Assembly (NCBI RefSeq): GCF_002252155.1
Contig: NZ_NEFD01000001.1
Span: forward strand, 496,001-560,000
Source: Wohlfahrtiimonas sp. G9077
Lineage (GTDB): Bacteria > Pseudomonadota > Gammaproteobacteria > Cardiobacteriales > Wohlfahrtiimonadaceae
Direction of reading: 5' to 3'
DNA length: 64,000 nucleotides
Part shown: positions 45,615 to 52,943 of the stretch, one piece after another
How the letters are laid out: each line of letters begins with the position of its first letter
Numbering within the stretch: position 1 is the first letter of the stretch
The notes under the pieces: model-generated
Database searches by the model: none
The model's input: the letters and a program-made list of their open reading frames with translations, nothing else
What the model was told of the DNA's origin: nothing
Position numbers and translations under genes: made by a program

Positions 45615-46679
45615 ATGAGAACGTATCACATTCAAGAGCCTGATTTAAGCATGAGAAAACAGGTCCAAGCCACATTAGATGGCCTCTCAAAACCGATTGG
45701 TTCCCTCGGTAAACTTGAGGGTGTTGCCCGCAAAATTGCCACGATCCAAAAGAGCCTCACGCCAACATTGAGCCATCCGCACCATCTCATTTTTGTCGGG
45801 GACAATGGCATCAGCGATGAACAGATCAGCCCAAGCCCGAAAGAGATCACCTGGCAGCAAGCCATGAACATCATGCAAGGCGGTGCTGGTATTAATGTTT
45901 TTGTGCGCCAACATCATTTTGATCTGCTCGTGATCGACGCCGGCACGGACCATAATTTCCCAACAGACATCGGCATCATTGATCGAAAAATTCGCCGTGG
46001 CACCCGTAATTTCCTCCATGAAGCGGCGCTCACGCCCGATGAAGTCAACCTAGCACTGCAGTATGGCGAAGAGGTGATCAACCTCATTGATCATCATGGT
46101 TGCAATGTGGTCTCGATGGGTGAGCTTGGCGTTGGTAGCACAGCAGCAGCATCAATGTGGATGTCATTATTAACAGGCATTCCCCTGCCACAATGTTCAG
46201 GCTATGCTTTTGGCGGCAAATACAGTGATCATAAATTGCATGTCCTGAGCGATGCATTAAAGCGTTTTGTGCTGCCTGTCACGCCGATGAATGTGATGAG
46301 TGAATTTGGCTCCCTTGAACTCATTATGGCAACGGGTGCAATGCTCAGAGCTGCTGAGCTGAATATGGTGATCCTCATCGATGGTTTTTTAATGAGTACG
46401 GCATTTTTAATGGCCTATAAAATCAATCCTGACATCGAGCATTACGCCATTTTCTGCCAACGCAGCGAAGATAAAGGCCATCGTCAATTACTTGAATATT
46501 TGGGCGTTGAACCCTTGCTCCACTTAAACTTTTATGTGGGCGAAGGCAGCGGCGCGGTGTGTGCATATCCACTCATTCAATCGGCGGTCAATCTCTTGAC
46601 ACAAATGAGCCGTTTTGATGAAACCTTCAGCCAACGCACACGCTATGATCTTGAGGACAACGTAACACTCGATGCATAA
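45615..46679 (+). CDS. cobT: Nicotinate-nucleotide:dimethylbenzimidazole phosphoribosyltransferase
   Basis: 354-residue enzyme forming alpha-ribazole 5'-phosphate for the lower ligand of cobalamin. Motifs: GLSKPIGSLGKLEGVARKIA, NGISDEQISPSPKEIT, MQGGAGINVF, MGELGVGSTAAASMW and the catalytic Glu310 in YVGEGSGAVCAYPLIQ. Helical start at ATG 45615 after AAGGA. No other cobalamin biosynthesis gene is nearby, so it may serve salvage or lower-ligand remodelling. Confidence 0.92.
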   Translation: MRTYHIQEPDLSMRKQVQATLDGLSKPIGSLGKLEGVARKIATIQKSLTPTLSHPHHLIFVGDNGISDEQISPSPKEITWQQAMNIMQGGAGINVFVRQHHFDLLVIDAGTDHNFPTDIGIIDRKIRRGTRNFLHEAALTPDEVNLALQYGEEVINLIDHHGCNVVSMGELGVGSTAAASMWMSLLTGIPLPQCSGYAFGGKYSDHKLHVLSDALKRFVLPVTPMNVMSEFGSLELIMATGAMLRAAELNMVILIDGFLMSTAFLMAYKINPDIEHYAIFCQRSEDKGHRQLLEYLGVEPLLHLNFYVGEGSGAVCAYPLIQSAVNLLTQMSRFDETFSQRTRYDLEDNVTLDA

Positions 46680-46705
46680 AAAAAGCTGGCAAACGCCAGC
46701 TTTTT
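46680..46705. terminator. Bidirectional terminator after cobT
   Basis: 11-bp stem AAAAAGCTGGC / GCCAGCTTTTT (46680-46690 with 46695-46705) with an AAAC loop, between convergent cobT and the FMN reductase gene. Confidence 0.9.
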
Positions 46706-46720
46706 AGCATTTTGATGCCA

Positions 46721-47266
46721 TTAACTGTTGTGTTTCACCCATTCAACAAACTGATTGACCCAACCCTCTAAATAAGCTTTGGTGCTGTCACTGGTGATGT
46801 GCCCTTCTGCATCAAAGGTGTTGTCATGATATTGCAAATAAACATCCGGCTGACTCATCACCGGCATGTTCAAACACGATAAAATATTGCGAAGATGCTG
46901 CTGAGCAAGCGCTGTGCCAAGGGCGCCTGGGCTTGTGCCCAAAATGCCGGCAGGTTTACCTTGCCAAACACTGCTACCATATGGACGCGATCCATGATCA
47001 ATGGCATTTTTTAATAATGCAGGAATGGAGCGATTGTACTCAGGTGTGACAAAAATCACCGCATCGGATGCTGCAATGACTTTTTTAAAGTCCAGCACGG
47101 CCTCAGGCGTTGGCGATTCATTGTCCTGATTGTACATCGGCAGCTGACTAAGATCGGCAAACACCGCCTCATAATCGGTCGGCAATAGATGGCTGATCGC
47201 CACTGCCAACTGTTGATTCAATGAGCCTTGACGAACACTACCAACAACAAATGCGATTGTTTTCAC
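46721..47266 (-). CDS. NADPH-dependent FMN reductase
   Basis: 181-residue flavodoxin-fold oxidoreductase (YieF/ChrR-like). Motifs: VVGSVRQGSLNQQLA for FMN phosphate binding, FVTPEYNRSIPALLKNAIDH and LGTSPGALGTALAQQHLRNI. It reduces quinones, azo compounds or chromate in relatives. Translation starts at GTG (47264-47266), with AAAGGAG 6 nt upstream; the longer frame upstream is not needed. It follows metY but behind a strong terminator. Confidence 0.88.
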   Translation of the reverse strand: MKTIAFVVGSVRQGSLNQQLAVAISHLLPTDYEAVFADLSQLPMYNQDNESPTPEAVLDFKKVIAASDAVIFVTPEYNRSIPALLKNAIDHGSRPYGSSVWQGKPAGILGTSPGALGTALAQQHLRNILSCLNMPVMSQPDVYLQYHDNTFDAEGHITSDSTKAYLEGWVNQFVEWVKHNS

Positions 47267-47322
47267 ACAACTCTCCTTTCTGTTTTTTATGAGTATGATT
47301 CCATTATAGTACCACTTCACAT

Positions 47323-47352
47323 AAAAAAATCCCCCAATTTCTGGGGGATTTT
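47323..47352 (-). terminator. Intrinsic terminator after metY
   Basis: Read leftward: 11-bp stem AAAATCCCCCA / TGGGGGATTTT (47342-47352 with 47326-47336), 5-nt loop, then seven T (47323-47329). Confidence 0.9.
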
Positions 47353-47355
47353 GCC

Positions 47356-48633
47356 TTAGCCGCGTTGCAAGGCTTGATCAAGGTCAGCTTTGATGTCTTC
47401 GACATTCTCAAGACCCACAGAAATGCGGATAAAACCTTCAGAGATGCCAAGGGCTGCCAATTCATCCGTTGGTGTTTGACGGTGCGTTGTGCTGGCAGGA
47501 TGCGTAACAATCGTACGCACATCGCCCACGTTTACCGCATGAATGCCAAGTTCTAAGCCATTGATGAATGCGCGGCTCTTCTCACGGCCACCTTTAATGC
47601 CAAAGGCCAAAATGCCGCCTGCACCTTTCGGGAAATATGCTTTTGCACGATCATAATCAGGATTGCTTTTCAACAATGGATAACTCACCCACTCTACTTG
47701 TGGATGGTTTTCTAACCATTCAGCCAATGCCAATGCACTTTTAGACACATAATCTAAACGTAAGTGCAAGGTTTGAATGCCTTGAAGAACTAAAAATGCA
47801 TTAAATGGGCTCAAAGAGGCACCAATATCACGCAATACGTGGGCACGGGCTTTAATCAAAAAGGCTAAATTGCCAAATGCTTCTGTGTACACCAAACCAT
47901 GATAAGCATCTTGTGGCGTGGTTAAGCTTGGGAATTTGCCATTGTTCCAATCAAATGTACCAGAATCCACAATCACGCCGGCCAATGCATTGCCATGTCC
48001 GCCCAGATATTTCGTAGCAGAATGCACCACAATGTTGACGCCATGATCAAAGGCTTTAAAAATTGCTGGCGGTGTAAACGTGCTGTCCACCACAAATGGC
48101 ACATCATTTGCCTTGGCAAGCGCTGCAAATTTTTCCACATTCAACACTTCAACTTTCGGATTGCCAATCACTTCTGCAAACAAAATTTTGGTGTTTTCTT
48201 GAAAGGCTTGTTGAATCTCTTCGCGGCTGGCATTTTGATCCACATACGTCACTTCAATGCCAAAGTTTTTCAAGGTGTTAGAAAACAGTGAATAGCTGCC
48301 GCCATAGATGGATTTAGAAGAGACAATGTGATCGCCTGATTCACAAATGCTCAACATAGTGGTCAACAATGCCGCAGCGCCGGATGCCACAGACAAACCG
48401 CCAACGCCGCCTTCTAATTCCGCCACCACATTGCCAAGGGCATCATTGGTGGGGTTTGTTAAACGTGAATAGATGTTACCCACGGCAGATAAGTTAAATA
48501 AATCAGCGCCATGATCCGCATCATTAAAAGCAAATGCTGTGGATGTGTGAATTGGACGCACGATGGAATTGGTTTCATCGCCTCTAAAACCTTGGTGGAC
48601 CGCTAACGTTTCTAAGTGTAATTTTTGTGTCAT
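47356..48633 (-). CDS. metY: O-acetylhomoserine sulfhydrylase (aminocarboxypropyltransferase)
   Basis: 425-residue PLP enzyme of the Cys/Met metabolism family that makes homocysteine from O-acetylhomoserine and sulfide. Motifs: PIHTSTAFAFNDADHGADLF, IYSRLTNPTNDALG, ELEGGVGGLSVASGAAA, VDSTFTPP and the PLP-lysine in VVHSATKYLGGHGNALAG; the tail GFIRISVGLENVEDIKADL is standard. GAGGAG is 8 nt before ATG 48633. The 5' leader holds an unusual attenuator and a Met-rich leader peptide (next entries), implying control by methionine supply. O-succinylhomoserine as substrate is less likely because of length and wording. Confidence 0.95.
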   Translation of the reverse strand: MTQKLHLETLAVHQGFRGDETNSIVRPIHTSTAFAFNDADHGADLFNLSAVGNIYSRLTNPTNDALGNVVAELEGGVGGLSVASGAAALLTTMLSICESGDHIVSSKSIYGGSYSLFSNTLKNFGIEVTYVDQNASREEIQQAFQENTKILFAEVIGNPKVEVLNVEKFAALAKANDVPFVVDSTFTPPAIFKAFDHGVNIVVHSATKYLGGHGNALAGVIVDSGTFDWNNGKFPSLTTPQDAYHGLVYTEAFGNLAFLIKARAHVLRDIGASLSPFNAFLVLQGIQTLHLRLDYVSKSALALAEWLENHPQVEWVSYPLLKSNPDYDRAKAYFPKGAGGILAFGIKGGREKSRAFINGLELGIHAVNVGDVRTIVTHPASTTHRQTPTDELAALGISEGFIRISVGLENVEDIKADLDQALQRG

Positions 48634-48667
48634 GGTTGTTTCTCCTCGTTGTGATGATTTTTAAAAT

Positions 48668-48700
48668 AAAAAAGCCGGAGTGATCTTTGTCACTCCGGCT
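48668..48700 (-). terminator. Attenuator terminator in the metY leader
   Basis: Read leftward: 11-bp GC-rich stem AGCCGGAGTGA (48700-48690) / TCACTCCGGCT (48683-48673), 6-nt loop, then T-run (48673-48668). It ends 35 bp before the metY start and just upstream of its Shine-Dalgarno, inside the 5' untranslated leader and not after a gene, so it can only act as a premature terminator. Confidence 0.9.
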
Positions 48701-48787
48701 ATGTTTTGCATGTTAAAATAATAATGCTTTAGAGAGTGACTCATACGGATTCGAGAGTCACTTTTGCAAGTAACTCTCTAAAGCATC
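48701..48787 (-). promoter_or_regulatory. metY attenuator: mutually exclusive RNA pairing segments
   Basis: Read leftward. Segment A GAGAGTTAC (48778-48770) pairs with B GTGACTCTC (48761-48753), one G-U pair. B pairs with C through AGTGACTC (48762-48755) / GAGTCACT (48742-48735), 8 bp. A with C forms a 14-bp stem over 48786-48773 and 48737-48724. C through GTCACTC (48740-48734) can pair with GAGTGAC of the terminator 5' arm (48695-48689). Thus A:B plus C:terminator arm is an antiterminator state, while B:C or A:C frees the terminator. All pairings are read directly; their relative stability is not computed. Confidence 0.8.
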
Positions 48788-48816
48788 ATCATTTCAATTA
48801 CAAATAATAGGTTCAT
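48778..48816 (-). CDS. Met-rich leader peptide of metY (MNLLFVIEMMML)
   Basis: 12-codon reading frame starting ATG (48816-48814), with GGA 7 nt upstream (TCTGGAACAG), three consecutive Met codons (ATG ATG ATG at 48792-48784) and the stop TAG at 48780-48778. The stop overlaps the first base of pairing segment A. A ribosome waiting for Met-tRNA at the ATG triplet would leave segment A free; one reaching the stop would cover it. It resembles the leader peptides of trp, his, thr and pheA operons in design. Not a described gene as far as I know. Confidence 0.8.
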   Translation of the reverse strand: MNLLFVIEMMML

Positions 48817-48846
48817 TTTCTGTTCCAGATAGGTGTTTACGTCATT

Positions 48847-48876
48847 TATAAAAGCACATTCCATGTATGCCGTCAA
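48847..48876 (-). promoter_or_regulatory. metY promoter
   Basis: Read leftward: -35 TTGACG (48876-48871), 17-18 bp spacer, then a -10 of TTTTAT/TTTATA (48853-48847). It lies just after the hemW stop; transcription would begin near 48840, about 25 nt before the leader peptide. Only the -35 is a strong match. Confidence 0.6.
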
Positions 48877-48895
48877 CACCCTTCATTAAAAAAAT

Positions 48896-50026
48896 TTATT
48901 CAATGAATTCTGACAGCACACGATTTAAAAATAAAAAGCCTTGCTCTGTGGTGGCCAATTGATCACCTTGCTGCAAGAATCCTTTGGCCTGTAACGCGGC
49001 AATTTTTTCATCAATCATGCTGAAATCCAAGTACGTGCGCTCTGTAAAATATGCCATTGGCACGCCCGTTTTTAAACGCAATACATTGAGCATGAATTCA
49101 AATGGCAAATCCTCTGGCACCACTTCCGTAATGGTTAAACGTTCAGCGGCGGATTTTTTCAGATATTGTGCAGGATGCTTTTCAAGCAATGTGCGTAAAA
49201 TCTTCTGCTCGCCTTGCATTGTGATTTTGCCATGGGCACCCGCGCCGATGCCGATGTAATCGCCAAACTCCCAATAATTGCGATTGTGCACCGATTGATG
49301 CCCCGCTTTACCAAAGGCGGACACCTCATAATGCTGATAACCCTTTTGCGCTAAGCGTGTATAACTCTCAATTTGCATGCGCTCCACCAACTCACTTTCC
49401 GGCAACGGCGGTGGATATTTATGGAAAAAGGTGTTCGGCTCTAACGTCAATTGATAATGGGAAATGTGATCCGGCGCTAATGCCATCACGCCCTCTAAGT
49501 CGGACAACGCCTCTTCAAGTGTTTGATCAGGCAAGGCAAACATCAAATCGCAATTGATGTTGGTAAAGCCCGCTGCACGCGCAATGCTCACGGCACGTTT
49601 TGCTTCATCCGCCTGATGAATGCGCCCAAGCTTTTTCAAATGCTTATCATTGAGACTTTGGATACCAATGGAAATACGGTTAATGCCAAGATCGTGATAC
49701 GCCTGAAAATACGCAGCATCCACAGTACCCGGATTCGCCTCAATGGTGATTTCTGCATTTGGATCAATGGTGAGATAACTTCTAAGCCCACTCATTAAGC
49801 GTGCCATATCCTCAGGCTTCATTAAGCTTGGCGTGCCGCCACCAATGAAAATGGAGCGAATTTTGCGCCCCCAAATGTATGGCACAATGGTGATGACATC
49901 CTCAAGCAAAGCATTGACATAATCATCATCATAGCCCTCAGTTTTCAGCTGATGGGAGTTAAAATCACAATACGGGCACTTCTGAATACACCATGGAAAG
50001 TGTATGTACAAACTTAATGGAATCAT
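48896..50026 (-). CDS. hemW: Radical SAM haem chaperone HemW
   Basis: 376-residue radical SAM protein of the HemN/HemW group with the iron-sulfur motif CX3CX2C at Cys13, Cys17 and Cys20 in PWCIQKCPYCDF. Further HemW features are FIGGGTPSLM, EANPGTVD, RISIGIQSLNDKHLKKLGR and GIGAGAHGK. It binds haem and delivers it to target proteins; it lacks the N-terminal part of the CPO-active HemN, so coproporphyrinogen oxidase activity is not expected. It lies in a leftward run with pncB and nadE. Confidence 0.93.
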   Translation of the reverse strand: MIPLSLYIHFPWCIQKCPYCDFNSHQLKTEGYDDDYVNALLEDVITIVPYIWGRKIRSIFIGGGTPSLMKPEDMARLMSGLRSYLTIDPNAEITIEANPGTVDAAYFQAYHDLGINRISIGIQSLNDKHLKKLGRIHQADEAKRAVSIARAAGFTNINCDLMFALPDQTLEEALSDLEGVMALAPDHISHYQLTLEPNTFFHKYPPPLPESELVERMQIESYTRLAQKGYQHYEVSAFGKAGHQSVHNRNYWEFGDYIGIGAGAHGKITMQGEQKILRTLLEKHPAQYLKKSAAERLTITEVVPEDLPFEFMLNVLRLKTGVPMAYFTERTYLDFSMIDEKIAALQAKGFLQQGDQLATTEQGFLFLNRVLSEFIE

Positions 50027-50038
50027 ACAACCTACAAT

Positions 50039-50797
50039 TTATTGAAACTCGGATAAGGGCTTAGGCGCATGGGGCAACTCGCGCTTATGCACAGAGCGGC
50101 TCTGCCAATGCTTGACCACTTGTTGAACATGATCAGAGACAAACTCGCCGCGCAAGGCACGATTCATCTCATCATAACTGATGCCAATCTCCCCTTCATC
50201 GGTTTGATCTTCCCACAAACCACCAGAAGGCGCTTTTTCTATGATGGCTTTTGGCACACCTAAATGGCGCGCTAAATCAAAGACTTCATCTTTCATCAAA
50301 TGGATCAATGGGACGATGTCCACGCCGCCATCACCATATTTGGTGAAGTAACCCATTTGCCACTCCACTTGATTGTCTGTGCCCACCACCAAAGCTTGAT
50401 TCGCTTGAGCGATGGCGTACAACGTCGTCATGCGTAAACGTGCGCGCATGTTGCCATCAATCACCAACGTTTCTGTCTTGGTTTGACCCTGCAAGCGTGA
50501 TGCGCCAATGGCATCATACAGCATGCGATGGGTGCTGGATAAATCCACTGTGATGTTCGGCATGTTTGAGGCGTCTGCCACGATGTGGGCATCTTTTAAA
50601 TCATTCGGATGGCTGTGACATGGCAACATCACCGCCAATGAGTTGTTTAGATCAGCCTTAGCCAATAAAAAACTCACCACCGCAGAATCAATGCCGCCGC
50701 TTAAACCAAAGACATAACCCTTCATTGAACGGGCATCACGCTCATTGTGCAACCATTCAATCAAATGGTCCACATAACGCGTCCAGTTATCCTTCAT
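50039..50797 (-). CDS. nadE: NAD synthetase, ammonia-dependent
   Basis: 252-residue enzyme that amidates nicotinate adenine dinucleotide to NAD. The PP-loop SGGIDS (33-38) in FGLSGGIDSAVVSFLLA marks the ATP site; VGTDNQVEWQMGYFTKYGDGG and LVPLIHLMKDEVF-like parts follow. There is no glutaminase domain, so ammonia is the direct nitrogen donor. It overlaps pncB by 11 bp, so the pair forms a NAD salvage unit. Confidence 0.95.
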   Translation of the reverse strand: MKDNWTRYVDHLIEWLHNERDARSMKGYVFGLSGGIDSAVVSFLLAKADLNNSLAVMLPCHSHPNDLKDAHIVADASNMPNITVDLSSTHRMLYDAIGASRLQGQTKTETLVIDGNMRARLRMTTLYAIAQANQALVVGTDNQVEWQMGYFTKYGDGGVDIVPLIHLMKDEVFDLARHLGVPKAIIEKAPSGGLWEDQTDEGEIGISYDEMNRALRGEFVSDHVQQVVKHWQSRSVHKRELPHAPKPLSEFQ

Positions 50798-51884
50798 ACG
50801 CCACCTTCTCTAATCTTGGGTTTGGCCAATATTCGCGCCCTGCTTTTGCTTGCGGTTGACCATCTAACAATACATTGTCACCGGTAAAACCAATGTTGAT
50901 CTCTAATAAACTTGAGCCAACACCATAAACATTGATCGGCACATTGTGTTTTTCAAAATTAGCGATCTTCTCAGGCGTTAAACCGCCGCTGACAATGATG
51001 TTCACATGCTGATAACCTTCTACATCTAATGCTTCACGCAGGGCAAACACCAACTCTTTATTGCAACCGCGCGGATCAAATTTACCCAGCAATTGAGGAT
51101 TGCGCATAAAGTATTGATCCACCATATTGCCAGAGGTGTCAATGCGCACGGCCGCCAATTGATCGCCAAGTGTGCGCGCGACTTTTAATGAATCGGTGAT
51201 CACATCATTGTGATAATCCACAAGCACCACCAATTGATCTTCAGGAAATGTCTCTTGATACGCTTTAGAGGCCGCCACAATGTCGCCATTAAAGAGTTGA
51301 ATGAGTGCATGCGGCATTGTGCCAATGCCCTCTTTGCCCCACCATTCATTCATGGCATGTGTCGCTTGTGCTGAGCTACCGCCAATGAAAGCGGCATATC
51401 CATCGCCTGCTTGCTGACTAAAATGATCATTGCGATCACCCATAAAGAGCACCATTTTATCGCCCGCGGCCTTCACAACATGATGAACATTCGTCGCCAC
51501 CGAGCTTCTTCTGGCCAAAATGCCATCAATCAAACCTTCTAAAAAACCAAAGTTTTCATAATGCCCCGTGATGGTGAGCACCGCTTCAAAAGGTTCAATT
51601 AAATCCCCATCGTGCAGGGCATAAATCTCTAAGGATTCTGGATTTTTTGCAAATGTATGAATCAAAGCGATCGATTCATCAATGCCACACACCACAACCT
51701 GCTCTTTGCGCTGAAAAAATTGCATCGTCACAACGCGATTTTGACAATATTTTTGGGCCAGTTCTGCGGTTTTTAGAAAATAGACGGCAGAGAACCAGCC
51801 ATCTTTCACTCGTTCATCAAACTTAAATGTTTGATTGGTTAAACGTGCTATTTTGCCTTGTTGCTTCAACTCAAATTCTTTCAT
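50787..51884 (-). CDS. pncB: Nicotinate phosphoribosyltransferase
   Basis: 365-residue enzyme that makes nicotinate mononucleotide from nicotinate and PRPP. Visible parts are DGDLIEPFEAVLTITGHYENFG, LARRSSVATNVHHVV, the PRPP/active region VLVDYHNDVITDSL, RIDTSGNMVDQYFM and the phosphate loop IIVSGGLTPEKI. It overlaps nadE by 11 bp; the pair runs leftward into hemW. A weak AGTGG lies before the ATG. The length is close to the short bacterial form. Confidence 0.92.
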   Translation of the reverse strand: MKEFELKQQGKIARLTNQTFKFDERVKDGWFSAVYFLKTAELAQKYCQNRVVTMQFFQRKEQVVVCGIDESIALIHTFAKNPESLEIYALHDGDLIEPFEAVLTITGHYENFGFLEGLIDGILARRSSVATNVHHVVKAAGDKMVLFMGDRNDHFSQQAGDGYAAFIGGSSAQATHAMNEWWGKEGIGTMPHALIQLFNGDIVAASKAYQETFPEDQLVVLVDYHNDVITDSLKVARTLGDQLAAVRIDTSGNMVDQYFMRNPQLLGKFDPRGCNKELVFALREALDVEGYQHVNIIVSGGLTPEKIANFEKHNVPINVYGVGSSLLEINIGFTGDNVLLDGQPQAKAGREYWPNPRLEKVAYEG

Positions 51885-52084
51885 ATTGTCATTGCCACTT
51901 CACTTGGTTGCGGTATTATCGCATTTTAAAAAAATTTATCAAAATAATTGATATTATGGGCATTATATTGAATAAGCATCATCAACTCTTCTGATAAACC
52001 TCCTGTTTTTTCTCATCCTCATGCTTTGTTGAGTGTTCAAACATTTGTGCAATTTAATTTGCCTTATGTTTAATATATTAAACA

Positions 52085-52495
52085 TTATTTCCAGAAAAAA
52101 AGCAAAATTATCATCCCATAACGCGCCGTTTTGCCCAACAAAATATACATGGCGCACGCGCCCATTGGTAACCGAAGCCAGCCTGCCGCTAAAGGCAGCG
52201 CATCGCCAATCAAGGGCACCCATGACAATAACAGCGCAGGGCTGCCATAACGGATGAAATAATTTTGCACTTTTTCTGAGGGCAATGTTTTCGGTGGCAC
52301 CCATCGCCCAAGCAGCAACGAAGTTAAACTGCCCAGCGTATTGGCAAGGCTTGCCACACATAACGCCCATGCGGCTGATTCTGGAAATTTGGCCAACAAC
52401 GCCAATAAAGCAACCTCAGAACTGCCCGGCAAAATTGTGGCCGAGGTGAATGCTGAGGTTGCCAATAACCAAAGAGCAGCCGCTTCGCTGATCAC
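52085..52495 (-). CDS. yqaA: YqaA family membrane protein
   Basis: 136-residue membrane protein of the DedA/SNARE-associated superfamily, YqaA branch: LLATSAFTSATILPGSSEVAL, ANTLGSLTSLLLGRW and RYGSPALLLSWVPLIGDALP. The family probably flips or organises membrane lipids, but YqaA has no proven function. It starts with GTG directly after the mscL stop (TAAGTG) with no Shine-Dalgarno of its own. Confidence 0.85.
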   Translation of the reverse strand: MISEAAALWLLATSAFTSATILPGSSEVALLALLAKFPESAAWALCVASLANTLGSLTSLLLGRWVPPKTLPSEKVQNYFIRYGSPALLLSWVPLIGDALPLAAGWLRLPMGACAMYILLGKTARYGMIILLFFWK

Positions 52496-52927
52496 TTATT
52501 TTGAATCAGATTGTTTGGCCAATAAATCGCGAATCTCTTTTAAATAATCTTCAGCCGTTGGTGCAGGTGGTGCTTTAGGCGCTTCTTCTGCTTGTTGTTT
52601 CTCTTCATGCGCCGCAGCCGCCATGATTTTATTGGCAGTTTTCATGATGATGAATAATACAATCGCAGTAATGAGGAACGTAATGAGTGCACTTAACACA
52701 GCGCCCACATTAAACGTCACACCTTGCACTTGAAACACCAAGTTGCCAAGAGCATCATCGGCAGAGGTTTTGCCTGTGGTTAATACAAAAATCAAACTGA
52801 TGATCGGCGTTAATAAACCTTCAACAATTTTGTTCACAATTGCAGTAAATGCTGTACCGATCACAACACCCACAGATAAATCTAGAATGTTGCCACGCAA
52901 TAAAAACTTTTTAAACTCTTTAAACAT
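52496..52927 (-). CDS. mscL: Large-conductance mechanosensitive channel MscL
   Basis: 143-residue osmotic emergency valve. The N-terminal MFKEFKKFLLRGNILDLSVGVVIGTAFTAIV region is TM1 with preceding amphipathic helix, FNVGAVLSALITFLITAIVLF is TM2, and the cytoplasmic helix AEDYLKEIRDLLAKQ closes the pentamer. AGGA precedes the ATG. It lies between sbcC and yqaA on the same strand. Confidence 0.95.
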   Translation of the reverse strand: MFKEFKKFLLRGNILDLSVGVVIGTAFTAIVNKIVEGLLTPIISLIFVLTTGKTSADDALGNLVFQVQGVTFNVGAVLSALITFLITAIVLFIIMKTANKIMAAAAHEEKQQAEEAPKAPPAPTAEDYLKEIRDLLAKQSDSK

Positions 52928-52943
52928 GTGTTGTCCTTTTCAA

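Noticed and set aside
48673-48816. SAM riboswitch (SAM-I or SAM-II) in the metY leader
   Set aside because: The conserved cores of these riboswitches are not recognisable; the short Met-coding frame and the chain of alternative stems explain the leader better.
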